From assembly GCA_963575745.1 (NCBI GenBank), contig CAUYUJ010017862.1, positions 148,670-212,669 on the forward strand: a stretch of 64,000 nucleotides of DNA. The letters are read 5' to 3'. The stretch is from Prorocentrum cordatum. Lineage: Eukaryota; Sar; Dinophyceae; Prorocentrales; Prorocentraceae. Below the pieces are notes generated by a model. That model made no database searches. It was given only the letters and a program-made list of their open reading frames with translations, and was not told where the DNA came from. Shown here in pieces: positions 32,049-42,950 of the stretch (position 1 is its first letter; the number at the start of each line of letters is the position of its first letter). Position numbers and translations under genes: made by a program.

Positions 32049-33852
32049 TTAGACACATCAGGCGTCATCAGCGCCTGACGGCATGGGTTTCCTGTCATCA
32101 ACGCCAACACTCAGTGCTTTCATCATCAATGCACTTGGTCACGGACTACACCGACATGCTGGACATCGCGGAAGGCACGGTACCGTTCAAACCACAAGTG
32201 GTTGGAATGACTGTTGGCAACAATGGCGAGTTTCAACCATCATCGAGCATGGGCGGCTCTCCACCGCTGATCTGGAACCTGGCTGTTAAGTGCGCTGAGG
32301 ACGAGTGGGGCATCAAGATCGATGGCATCGCGTTTGGCAGGTGCGCACGCAGATTGTTCACAGCGACTGGAACAACATTCGGCCGACAAGTTACCTGGGA
32401 CTGCGCGCGGCGAGAGAAGTGCGTTATGACAGACATCAATCCCAGCAGGCAAGTTTTGGACATACTCTCTCTCGTCAAAACCATGAAAGACACGAACAGC
32501 TGCAGCATTCTTTTCTATTCATTCACCTCCATTCAGGAGGGCGACGAGACCGGGCTGTACAGGATCCCGGACTTCTCGGACATATCATCTATTCCTCCAG
32601 ATGACGACGATGACCTAGACTTACCACTCCAGTGGCCATAATCACCTGAACCAGCATCAGCGAGACACCATGCGCCACCGGCACCACCGACAGCAGTTCC
32701 CAAACATGGACCTCAACCAGTTCTTGTCGAACCATTCTCGGACGGAGGGCCACCGCCAGATCCACCTGGCCCCGGACAAGCTATCGCCGCGGCGCCAGTT
32801 CCAATGGAGTTCCACATCAGTGACGCAGCATGGCCAGACGGAGAGGTCAGCACCATCGACGTCAATAATATTCCACCGAGACCACCTTTTCCTCCACGAG
32901 CACCTCAACGAGCACGCATCAGGAATGACGACAGTTGGCAAAATAATCAGCGAACCAAAGAAGACACACACACCAAGACATCGAGGTGGACGATCACAGT
33001 ATGATCAGTGACGAGCAGTTCGCGCCAGAGGTTTGAGGATCGGGAGCTCCACCACCATCGCCTCCAGCGACTGATCAAAGGATCCCACAGCAGACCTTTG
33101 GATGGAGACCTCCACTGCCGACGACTACAGCAACGCCGCAGACTCGAGCAATGCCGATGCCAGTCCGACGGGAACTCAGCAGATCACTTCCACTACGCCG
33201 AAACGAACCTGGCACCTCGAGCTCAGCAGGCTACTATCCACCATCGAAGGAAGCAGATTCGACTAACAAGGTACATACTCCGACGACGACAGTAACACCG
33301 GCAAGGACTACGATAACACCCACGGAATCTTCTTCACCCAAAGCCTCATCTCCAGCCTCAGCAACCTCACTCTCCTCTCCCCAACTGGCAACGTCGACGG
33401 CAACGCCGACGAATATCACGAATGACCCTCAAGCAGCTAACTCACCTCAGAGGCCTCTTCCCATAATTTCCACTCTTCCGACTAGAGTGGCACCGGCGTC
33501 CCCAGCAGCGACTACGCCAGAAGTGGACAAGAGCACGATCATCTACAACGGTTGACTACGGGCCTGCTGAGGAACCAACACTTGACTACGGATCTCCAAA
33601 GACCAACATCTCAGCAGAGATCCCACGGCAGACGCTCAAGTGGCAACACCAGAAGGACCACCTCATAGTACGAAAAAACACGACTTATCGACTGAGCTAG
33701 ACGCGGTGAGGATCAAAACTTCACCCTCGCAGCCACCTGATATCAAGAAGATGAGAGCAAGCTCAGAGCCACCAGACGCTAGGAACTTGGACATCAAGAG
33801 ACTTCTGCTTGCATTGGAACCACTACCCTCAACGCTGACCGACACCAAGCGA

Positions 33853-34670
33853 CCCAAGACGATGGAAGGTTTCATGGCATTTGGTGATCAACAACTTGGC
33901 GTTCATCATTTTCAGGATCGTCACCTATACAGCACGTACATGGATTCTGAAGAACTCAAGGAGTCCCAGGCGATCATGACCAGCATGGCTCAGGAAGTCT
34001 CTAACAACTTGCAGAGGATGAGTGACAGTCAATTGGCGTGGACGGTAGATCAAGCTCGCTGGACCATTCCAGGGCCTTTCATGGATATCCAGAACTTCTA
34101 TTTCGACCTGATTACTGGAGACGCAATCTTTTCTCAAAACGACGATATACTAACAGAAGAAGACCTCATCAAACTCTGGCATCGAGTGGAAGCAGCAGAC
34201 CGTCAGGAAGCGCGATCTTTCATAGACAACGAATGCTCCAGGCCAGTTCACCATAATAACATGGACAGCTCGAACGTTATCGACGCAGCATGGGTGAGAC
34301 GTTGGAAGAAGGTCTTCGACAAAGAAAACAAGATCACCTGCATCATCAAGTCACGCCTGTGTGGCCGAGGCTTCCTAGACGCACAAGAGCAGAACGCCAT
34401 GGGGCACTCATCGGCCGCTTCTCGTTTATCCCATCGAATCGTGGCATCCTTATTTTCAACGGAGAAGAACATAACCATGGAGACATGGAACATTCGACCG
34501 CCTTCTTGCAGGGATTGAATTGCGAGCAGCTCAGGAAGCACGCCGAGAGGATGGGCATCGAGGTTCGAGAGCAGCGGAAAGTACATCTACAACCACCAGC
34601 GAATGTTGAGAGACATTTTCGACAATACGAGAAGAGCAACATCAGAATTCCCGAGGTTGGAAAGAGCGTG
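33853..34670 (+). pseudogene. copia copy 2 RT, N-terminal half
   Basis: As in copy 1: IDAAWVRRWKK, KSRLCGRGFLDAQ, motif A Asp to Asn and a one-base shift before STAFLQGL. It ends at the foldback-like insert. Confidence 0.8.
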
Positions 34671-34683
34671 TTCTACCGCTGCT

Positions 34684-35776
34684 GGCGGAAAACCGGGGGG
34701 GGGTCACTACCGGTTCGAACCCCTCCCCCCCCCCCTCCGGAAAACCGGGGGGGGTCACTACCGGTTCGAACCCCTCCCCCCCCCCAGTTCATCATGAAAA
34801 GGGGGGGGGGGTCACTACCGGTTCGAACCCCCCCCCCCTCTCGAAAACCGAGTGGGGGTGCGGACAGTGGTGGGGACGGTGTTGGTGGGGACAGTGGTGA
34901 GGGGACAGCGGGACAGTGGTGGGGACAGCGGGGGGACAGTGGGACAGCGGTGGGGACGGTAGTGGCGGGGACAGTGGTGGGGACAATGGTGGGAACAGGG
35001 GGGACAGTGGACAGTGGTGGGAACGGTGGTGGTGGGGACAGCGGTGTGGGGACAGTGGGAATGAGGTGGAAACACTGGGACAGTGGAGGGACAAGTGGTA
35101 AAGGCAAAGGCGTCGGCGAGGACGGCGGTGGGACAATGGGACAGAGGTACAGTGGGGACAGTGGTGGGGGCAGTGGGGACAGTGGTGGAACAGTGGGACA
35201 GCTCAGTGGGACAGCGGAGGAGTCAGTGGGACAGTGGGGACAGTGGGGATAGGCAGTGGTTGGGTCCGTGGAGACAGTGGGGAGAGTGGAACCGTGGTGG
35301 GAACAGTTGTGGGAACAGTGGGGGTGCGACAGTGCACGACAGTGGTGGGGGCACTGGTGGGGACAATAGGGACGGTGGTGGAACCAGTGGGGACAGTGGT
35401 GGTGAGGACAGTGGTGCTGGGAACACCAGTGGGGGATGTGATGCGGACGGTGGTGGGGACCGGGAGTCGTTTGCTGGCGGTGGTGGGGGGGGGGGGGTCG
35501 AACCGGTAGTGACCCTCTCCGGTTTTCGAGGGGGGGGGAGGGGGGGGGTCCAACCGGTGGTGACCCCCCGGTTTTTCGGATCCGGAGGGGGGGGGTGGGG
35601 GGGGGGGGGGGGTATCGAAACGGTAGTGACCCCCCTCGGTTTTCGAGGGGAGGGGGGGGGGGGAGGGGTTAGGGGGGGGGGGTGGGGGGGTGGGGAGAGG
35701 GGGGGGGGGAGGGGTTCCAGCAGGGGGGGGGGGGGGGGGATTTTCGGAGGGGGGGGGGGGGGGGGGGGCGGGGTTC
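34684..35776 (+). mobile_element. Foldback-like insert in copia copy 2 RT
   Basis: Same insertion point as copy 1. Three left-arm units (34687-34850), the GGGGACAGTGGT minisatellite (34860-35470) and reverse-complement right-arm units (35497-35650, for example gtcgaaccggtagtgaccc) are followed by G runs. It is shorter than in copy 1 by loss of minisatellite and G-tract bases. The arms are better preserved here, which makes the inverted arrangement clear. Confidence 0.6.
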
Positions 35777-35792
35777 CGGAGGAAAAGGTTGG

Positions 35793-36757
35793 CAATTTTC
35801 CACAGTAAAGCGGCGGTGGATCACGCTCTCTCCGAGGTTGAGATCATGTTCTTCACGCTGCAGTTACTCGAGCCGATCTACGGCACCGTGGACGCACCAC
35901 TGTTGTGGCAGTTGGCTCTAGCACTACATGTACTCGACGACTTGAAAGGTGTTCAGAGCGTGTTTGACGGCAATGTGTTCATGTGGGTCAGGAACGGCGA
36001 GATAATGATGGTATGGGCAGCCCACGTATACGACATTATTGTTCTAGCAAGATCAGACTGGTTACCTTGGAGTTTAAGTTCTATGAGGAATTGCTTTGGC
36101 AAAATCAAAAGACATCAGCTATCCTTCACGCACATGGGCATGGGCTATGAAGTACTTGGAGATGGACACATATTTTTTCACCAACATGTCTTTACGGAAG
36201 GCCTGCAGAAAATCGATATCCCATTGAAGTTCAAGGACAAACATGACCACGAGTGCGACGCGACGTTGACTCGCGACCTGCGATCTGTGCGATGCTCATT
36301 GTTATGGCTGTGCCAAATTCGGGAAGATATCTATTGTGATACGGTGCAGCTACAGCAGGTTCTTCGGAAGAGCAACACCGGTCATTTGAAGCAGGCCAAT
36401 CTCATTGTCGATCGAGCAAAACGAAACATGAAGATGGCTGGACTACACTTCGAACCAATATCTTATCCAGTCCGCTTGGTTTCAGTTGGAGATGCAGGAC
36501 ATGGCAATACGAAGACAGCATATCCTCAAGAAGGTGCTGCTGTATTCCTCATGGAAGATCATCTGGACCAAGTACGTATCGACAAGAAAGACTTAGTGCA
36601 CCCCGACGACAGTCGCTTCGTCGGAGGAATGACTCACTCACTGGCGTTTTCATTGGGACAATCAAAAACGGATCGCCCAGTCAACTTGCAATGCAGAGAC
36701 GAATGGAGGCCACAAGGTCAATCAGACGGCACAGTTCATCGCCCCAAGATTGACTGA
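35793..36757 (+). pseudogene. copia copy 2 RT C-terminal half and start of RNase H
   Basis: Same frame as copy 1: PIYGTVDAPLLWQLA, AAHVYDIIVLA and LVSVGDAGHGN. A few substitutions exist (for example FEPISYPV against FEPRSYPV). Confidence 0.85.
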
Positions 36758-36865
36758 GATCATCACATGCACGGAGACGCAGCACAAAGCTACAGACATG
36801 ATGGAAATATTTGATCGACCATTATATCAGATACGCATTGATCACTGTACGGGCTGTATGGATTT

Positions 36866-37162
36866 TTGGCAATCATGTTGTGGAGTGGAAAGGTACCATC
36901 GGACAAACCAATCAGATTCGCAGTGTTGAGTATGAGAGAGGGACGCCTCAGCGGAAGGATACGTAACTTCATACATTTACCCACCGAGGTAGTCATAGTG
37001 GATGGACTGACGAAGACGGGCACATCCAAGCTTTTGATGGAGCACATGACGACTGGAGCATGGCACGTACTTCCACCGAAGGGCAAGTACATCACGTTGA
37101 GGAAGATCAACAAGACACAGGATATATATTCAGAACAGGATTTGTTGGACCTCAACGAGTAA
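36866..37162 (+). pseudogene. copia copy 2 RNase H C-terminal part
   Basis: Protein identical to copy 1 over 98 codons, ending in DLNE just before the 3' LTR. Confidence 0.75.
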
Positions 37163-37204
37163 GGACATTCAGGAAGTCTCAGGAGAAGAGACAATACAAT
37201 TTTT

Positions 37205-37549
37205 TGTTGGGTTCAAGTGATGCCATGGATTCTATGAGTTGTGCTAGAATGCTGTCGCGGATCTCGATCTTGATCTTAAGATTGACCCTTGCTAGAATTG
37301 TGCAAGACTGCTGTCAATGATCTTGATCTTGATATGGAAGTGATGGCTGGAAATTGGCACTATCATGTTTGGTGGCGCTGACGCGCTTGTCTCTTGAATT
37401 TGGGGTTTGAGAGTTTCCGGGGCACTCGAACCAGAGTGAATATTTAGATCTGAGGTAGGACAGGTACAGTATCTGTTCTTATCAGAGTATCGTGTGCTGG
37501 CTTGGCTTTACACAGCTGATTTTTACATCTGTAATTGTACCCGGGCTCA
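37205..37549 (+). repeat. 3' LTR of copia copy 2 (345 bp)
   Basis: TGTTGGG to CTCA, colinear with 24841-25185 and differing at only a handful of bases. U2-like 18-mer at 37468-37485. The shared right flank follows, up to 37696. Confidence 0.75.
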
Positions 37550-37676
37550 CCGCCACGGGCCTCCCGCCCTGCTCTTGTGCCCACGACGCGAGCAGGTCTG
37601 GCCCCCCCCCGTGCATCGGCTGCGCGGCTGTGCGAGAAAGCGTGGCCTCGGCGCGATCATTCCTCCTCCTCCTCCC

Positions 37677-38152
37677 TCCCGCGAGGAGGAGGGGGAGGAG
37701 GAGGAGGAGGAGGAAAAGGAGGAGGAGGAGGAGGAGGAGAAGGAGGAGGAAAAGGAAAAAAAAGGAGGAGGAGGAGGAGGAGGAAAGAGGAGGAAGGAGG
37801 AGAGGAAGGTAGGGCGGAGGAGGGGGAAGGAGAGAGAGAGGAGGAGGAGGAGGAGGAGGAGGAGCGAGGACGAGGGGCGAGGAGGAGGGGGGAAGATGGA
37901 GGCGGACGAGAGGAGGGATGAGGAGGAGAAGGTGGAGGAGGAGGGAGGAGGAGGAGGAGGAGGAGGAGGAGGAGGAGGGGGAGGGAGGAGGGAGGAGGGA
38001 GGAGGAGAGGGGGGGAGGGAGAGGGGGAGGAAGAGAGGAGGGAGGATAGGGAGGAAGGGGAGGAGGGCAGGAAAGGCAGGAGGAGGAGGGAGGAGGAGGA
38101 GGAGGAGGAGGGAGGGAGGAGGAGGAGGAGGAGGAGGAGGAGGAGGGGAGGA
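37677..38152 (+). repeat. GGA-rich polypurine tract, about 475 bp
   Basis: An almost unbroken purine strand of GGA/GAG units. It begins where the second duplication unit ends. No coding function. All six frames stay long and open only because the repeat lacks stops. Confidence 0.95.
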
Positions 38153-38335
38153 CCCCTTCCCCTCCAACTTCATGGTGGTGGGTGGTGGTGGGAAACTGCC
38201 CCCCCAATACCTTCCCGATATGCAGAGGAATCACGACATGCGTCTTGCAGCAGCGGGCGGGCCGTGCCCCTCGGGACTTACGAAGGCGTCGTCCTCCTCG
38301 GGCTCAGGCCCCGCCTCATCGTGCGGCGCATCCCC
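38153..38335. other. Non-repetitive spacer between purine and pyrimidine tracts
   Basis: I see no gene or element. It is mixed sequence of about 180 bp that would form the loop if the flanking tracts paired. Confidence 0.5.
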
Positions 38336-38610
38336 CATTCCTTCCCCCCCGCCCCTCCTCCCTCATCACCCTCCCCCTTTCTTCCTCTCCCCCCTCCTCC
38401 TCCCCCCTCCTCCTCCCTCCTCCTCTCCTCCTCCTCCTCCTCCCTCCTCCTCCTCCTCCTCCTCCTCCTCCCATCCCCCTCCCCTCTCCTCCCCCTCCTC
38501 CTCCCCCCCCCTCTTCCTCCCCCTCCCATTCCCTCCTCCTCCGCCTCCCCCTCCTTCTCCCCCTCCTCGTCCTCCTCCTCCCCCTCCTCCTCCATCTCCC
38601 TCCTCCCATT
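38336..38610 (+). repeat. TCC-rich polypyrimidine tract, about 275 bp
   Basis: A near-pure pyrimidine strand of CTC/TCC units, the strand complement of the GGA tract 180 bp upstream. No coding function. Confidence 0.95.
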
Positions 38611-38780
38611 AATCCTCGTCCTCTCGCCGGGCCTGGGACCGTCGGGACGCACCGCCTCGCGGGGCGAAACATAAAAGACAGGCCGGCCGCAGGGGCGCGG
38701 CGCCGGCCGTCTGGGTCGGATCTGGTCCCTCTTCTCTCGCGGGGAGGGAGGCTCAGCAGCTCGGGGGCAGCGCTAGACCC

Positions 38781-38960
38781 AGACCCCCTCGGGCAGTGAA
38801 GCAATCGCGACGGGAAGTTTTTCAGAATTTTCGGCCTCTATGGGCCCTTGCCGGGCCTCGGGACTGTGAAAAACGACTCAGGATGAGAAACCGGGCCCGG
38901 GGAGTGGGTCGAGAACTCTGGGGATCGACGTGATGAAAAAATCATGATGTCGGGGGTCTT
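38781..38960 (+). repeat. Dispersed repeat R1, copy 1 (about 180 bp)
   Basis: It matches 52163-52342 in the same orientation, from agaccccctcggg to gtcgggggtct. It includes an exact 19-base block (acgactcaggatgagaaac) and matched ttttcggcctc and gggcctcgggac segments. No TIR, tail or coding potential is seen. The family is unknown. Confidence 0.75.
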
Positions 38961-39930
38961 GGAGGGGGGATATGCAAAGGGGGAGATGCATCGACCCCCA
39001 ATCGCCCATTGATCGCCGACAGGGGCCCGATAGCCCCAGCCTGCACAGGAAGGTGCGGATTCACTATCGGAGGATGTATCGGCGATGTATCGCCGATTCC
39101 AGGTCGATGTATCACCCCCTATGCCAGCCCCCCCCTTTCGTTGCCCCTCAGCAGAGGAATCAATGCCGATGCTGCTGCCCCTGACGCCGCCCCTGGCGCG
39201 CTCCGCGCGCCAGGGAGGAAGGGAGGGGGGTACAGCGCCGAGCCAAGAAGTGACGTCGACGACGTTGACGCCGACGAGGGGGAAGGGGTGCGCGGATCCC
39301 CCCGCCGGCCGGCGGCCAGCCGCAGCAGCCGTTCCAGTCCGCCAAGCTCATCGTCAACGAGCGGCGCAAGGCTCCTCCCTCGAAGCCATCCTCTTCATTT
39401 CTCAGGGGCGCAGTTATGGGGGATGGGCTGGAGGTTAGGGGTCTTCGGGCATGTTCGGCGGGCCTCGGCGGTTGTTCAGGCTCGAGGTACGTTCCAGCGG
39501 CTGCGCCTCGCCGGAAGGCTCCCAGATGGTCCCGAACGGCCTTACGGAGAGCCGAGTGATGGCCCGAAATCCACCAGGGACGCGATCAACGCTCGAGCAG
39601 CAGCGCTGGCGGCGCGATGGCTTCAGGGGCAACGTTTCGCGGATGTAGGCTCAGGGGGGAATGCAAGGACTTCGATCGCCCATGCACGGTCAGATAGCCC
39701 GCCCCGCCAAGGAACGTGCGGATTTGTCGGTCGACTGGGGCCTATCGACGATCTCTCGGCGATATATCGCCAATTTCAGGTCGATCTCGTCGTGGCGGAG
39801 TCACGATGGAAGGGTTTTGTCCCGTTTTCGGCTCACAGTGTTCGCGACTGCGAGACATGTCTTCGGTATGAATCGGAGAAGAGAACTACATAAACATACA
39901 TGATCGGAGCTCCGTGCTGATTCTTAGGCT
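38961..39930. other. Intergenic region with repeat R3 pair and a hairpin
   Basis: No gene recognised. Two related segments, 39001-39110 and 39668-39795, share atcgcccat, aacgtgcggatt-like and tcggcgatNtatcgccNattNcaggtcgat blocks. A perfect 11-bp stem with a 3-base loop is at 39191-39215 (CCCTGGCGCGC-tcc-GCGCGCCAGGG). Open frames across 39009-39893 show no domain. Confidence 0.5.
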
Positions 39931-40084
39931 TACGCCACACCGCCGACCCCTTGTTTATGCCAATCTGGGGGTAGTAGAAGCTGCGAAGGGGTGAAAAGGC
40001 GAGTGATATTTGTTTGGTGTCTGTTCGCCGCCACCGCCAGAGGGTCTCGGGCAGTTCCGCGGGGGGGTCCGAGCGGACGGCGAC

Positions 40085-40675
40085 ACCGCGAGTTTTGGAG
40101 CCACTTGGGGGCCGTTTCGGAGCCTCTGGGGTGCTTCTTGGGGGTTCCTTGGGGCGTCTGGGCGGCCTCGTGAGGGCCTCTGGGGGCCTCTTGGGGCACT
40201 CTTGGGGCCCCCTGGGGCTCCTGGGGGCAGAAAGCTAGAGTTTCAACATGTTTGGTCGCCCTCTTGGGCCCCTCTTGGTGCCGTCTTGGAGCCCTCTTGG
40301 GCCGTCTTGGGGACCTCTTGGGCCGTGTTGGGGCCGTCTTGGGCCGTCTGGAGGCCGTCTTGGGGGCCTCTTGGGCCATCTTGGGGCTGTCTTTGGGGCC
40401 TCTTTGGCCGTCTTGGAGCGTCGGGAAGCCGAAAAGGCGGAAAAGCAAAAAACATCGAAAAACACTATGGAAAATCAACAATTTTAGACTCTTGGGGCCC
40501 TCTTGGGAGGCTTGTTTGGGACCTCGGGGGCCGTCTTGGAGACCTCTTGGCCCGTCTTGGGGCCATCTTGGGCGTCTTGGAGCGGTCGTTTGGCGTCTCG
40601 GGGCCTTCGTGGGCCGTCTTGGAGGCCTCTTGGGGGCTTCTTGGCCCGTCTTGAGGCCCTCTTGGGCCCGGAAAA
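40085..40675 (+). repeat. Degenerate GGCCGTCTTGGG minisatellite
   Basis: Imperfect 10-13 bp units around ggccgtcttggg and cctcttgggg fill the region, broken at 40412-40490 by A-rich unique sequence. The plus frame at 40010-40654 reads as Trp/Gly/Pro repeats (GPSWGPLG). I regard that frame as a by-product of the repeat. Confidence 0.85.
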
Positions 40676-41394
40676 GCCCCGTGAACCGCTCGTCCCGGCC
40701 GTGCTGCGCTCGTGCCGGACCCCCCCCCCCCCCCCTCCAAATCGACCGGACCGGGCTCCCGGGGGAGGGGTTTGGGGAGGGGGAAGCATCTCACACGCCG
40801 ATGATCCCCAAGGGGTCGGCGGATTTCTTGGAACGGCGTTGGACCCCTCTCCCTGGCGCGCGGGGCTTGCCAGAGGCGCCGCCAGGGGCCCCCAACGCCC
40901 ATCCGAGAAATCCGCGCGGAACTCCATGCTTTGCAACCTTTTCCTCACGACCGCCAGGCCATGGACATGGGGGAACGGAAAGGTACCAATACCGCTATTC
41001 CCCGAGCCCCTCCCGGGGCGCGTCCCGACCAGGAGTTCGAGGCGCATTTGGCCGTGGCGCCGAGGGACGCGTAGCGGTCTCGGTATCTCTCCTTCCTCGG
41101 AGGACTTCCCAGTACTCAGCGGAGGGCCGTTTGAGACACCAGCAGTGGGCCTCCGTCGCCACTGCTGGACGCAGCTCGGAAAATTGGTGCGCCTGGAGCC
41201 CAGGAGGGGCCTGGGGACCGGACTTTGGGCCGATCTGGAGTTTCCAGTGTCTCAGTTCTCGGAGATACGGCTAAGTCGCCATTGTCTCTGCCTCTGACGG
41301 AGAGCCTGTCCCGAGGAAGGGACCCGGCTTTCCTGGGTGGCCGGGCCGTGAAGCGGTCACGGCGTTTGGGCGTCCCGGCAGCGCCAAGAAGAGG
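40676..41394. other. Intergenic, nothing recognised
   Basis: GC-rich unique sequence with a poly-C run at 40720-40736. No protein domain, RNA gene or repeat family is recognised. Confidence 0.4.
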
Positions 41395-41684
41395 AGAACG
41401 AGGAGGAGGAGGAGGAAAAAGAGGAGGAGGATGAGGAGGGGGAGAGGAGGGAGGAGGATGAGGAGGAGGATAATGAGAAGGAGGAGGAGGAGGAGAGCGA
41501 CGAGGAGGATGAGGACCAGTGTAAATCCAAGACTCATCAACAATATTGCGATGAACCTTCCCTCAAAGTTCCCTGTTCCCAGGCCCCCGCAAGGGTGCAT
41601 TCCCTACCCAGGCTCTGCCTAGAAGGGTTCTTACTCTGTTTTTCCCTACCTAGGCTCTGCCTAGCAGGGTTCTTACCTTGTTTG
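41395..41684 (+). repeat. GGA tract and 42-bp tandem pair
   Basis: A GGA/GAG-rich purine tract at 41395-41515 is followed by two copies of a 42-bp unit (41601-41642 and 41643-41684) starting tccctaccyaggctctgcctag. The second copy runs directly into the 632-bp repeat. Confidence 0.85.
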
Positions 41685-42315
41685 CTTAAAGGGCCGGGCA
41701 GTGGGGCACGCCCCGGGCGGTTCCCCCGGCATCCGCCCCGCGGTTCCCCCAGTGACGTTCCCTTAGCTTCGCGTTGCTTATCTCATCTTTGCTTAACTTA
41801 TTTCATCTTACCTTAGATTAGCTTCATAGTACCTCAGTTTTATCTTAGCTTAGCTTACTTTCATCTTAGCTTCGCTGAGCTTTAGCATAGCAGAGCACAT
41901 CATAGCATAGCGTAGCATAGCATAGCGCAGCACAGCATATCATAGCATAGCCCAGCATAGCATAGCTCAGCGCAGCATAGCATAGCATAGCGCAGCACAG
42001 CATAGCATAGCATAGCACAGCGCAGCATAGCATAGCAGAGCAGATCATAGCATAGCATAGCATAGCGCAGCTTAGCAGAGCATAGCATATCATAGCGTAG
42101 CTTATCATAGCGTAGCTTAGCATAGCACAGCGCAGCATGGCATAGCTTAGCATAGCATAGCATAGCATAGCGCAGCATAGTATAGCACAGCATAGCATAG
42201 CATAGCGCAGCATAGCATGGCATAGCATGGCATAGCATAGCATAGCAAAGCATAGCAACTAATGCTGCTGTCCTAGGGGCTCCAACTTCTAGGTAGGGTG
42301 GCACTTGGGTAATGT
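41684..42315 (+). repeat. 632-bp tandem unit 1 with CATAG satellite
   Basis: It starts gcttaaagggccgggcag, continues with a GC-rich head, a CTTAG-rich stretch, then a CATAG/CGCAG pentanucleotide array at 41883-42257, and a unique tail (caactaatgctgctgtcc). Minus-strand frames read MLCYAMLCYAML only because of the pentamer. Confidence 0.9.
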
Positions 42316-42950
42316 GCTTAAAGGGCCGGGCAGTGGGGCACGCCCCAGGCGGTTCCCCCGGCATCCGCCCCGCGGTCCCCCCAGTGACGTTCTCTTAGCT
42401 TCGCGTTGCTTATCTCATCTTAGCTTAGCTTATTTAATATTACCTTCGCTTAGCTTCATATTACCTCAGTTTTATCTTAGCTTAGCTTACCTTCAGCTTC
42501 GCTGAGCGTTAGCATAGCAGAGCACAGCATAGCATAGCATAGCGTAGCATAGCGTAGCATAGCATAGCGCAGCACAGCATATCATAGCATAGCCCAGCAT
42601 AGCATAGCTCAGCATAGCACAGCATAGCATAGCGCCGCACAATACAGCACAGCATAGCACAGCGCAGCATAGCACAGCATAGCATAGCAGAGCAGAGAAT
42701 ATTATAGGATAGCATAGCGCAGCTTAGCATAACATAGCATAGCATAGCGTAGTTTAGCATAGCACAGCGCAGCATGACATAGCATAGCATATCATAGCAT
42801 AGCATAGCATAGCATAGCGCAGCATAGCGCAGCATAGCATAGCATAGCGCAGCATAGCATGGCATCGCATAGCATATCATAGCATAGCATAGCAACTAAT
42901 GCTGCTTTCCTAGGGGCTCCAACTTCCAGGTAGGGTCGCACTGGGGTAAT
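42316..42950 (+). repeat. 632-bp tandem unit 2 with CATAG satellite
   Basis: Second copy of the unit, with the array at 42512-42893. The heads and tails of the two units are nearly identical while the arrays differ in order of variants, so the arrays evolve faster than their frame. Confidence 0.9.

Larger units (their letters stand above)
26666..37549 (+). mobile_element. Degenerate Ty1/copia-type retrotransposon, copy 2
   Basis: Same structure and the same disabling lesions as copy 1 (TAG in Gag, TGA in the MTase-like domain, TAA and TGA in integrase, motif A shift, HVYD in RT, foldback-like insert). Shared lesions show it arose by DNA-level duplication after the element died, not by transposition. 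Differences are single bases and simple-repeat lengths. Confidence 0.9.
25341..37696. repeat. Tandem duplication unit 2 (about 12.4 kb)
   Basis: Second copy, same orientation, directly abutting unit 1. Coding coordinates are offset from unit 1 by about 12,415 at the LINE ORF1, 12,408 through Gag, protease, integrase and RT, and 12,364 after the foldback insert. The offset changes only at poly-G, TA and GGGGACAGTGGT tracts. Scattered single-base differences exist. For example, the Gag zinc-knuckle His is kept here (28190 region) but is Arg in unit 1. Confidence 0.9.

Noticed and set aside
37482-38804. Long Glu/Gly-rich or Ser/Leu/Pro-rich open frames
   Set aside because: They arise from the GGA and TCC tracts, with no domain and no homology between the two strands.
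41866-42895. Long minus-strand frames of Met-Leu-Cys-Tyr-Ala repeats
   Set aside because: They are translations of the CATAG pentamer array, which has no stop in those frames.
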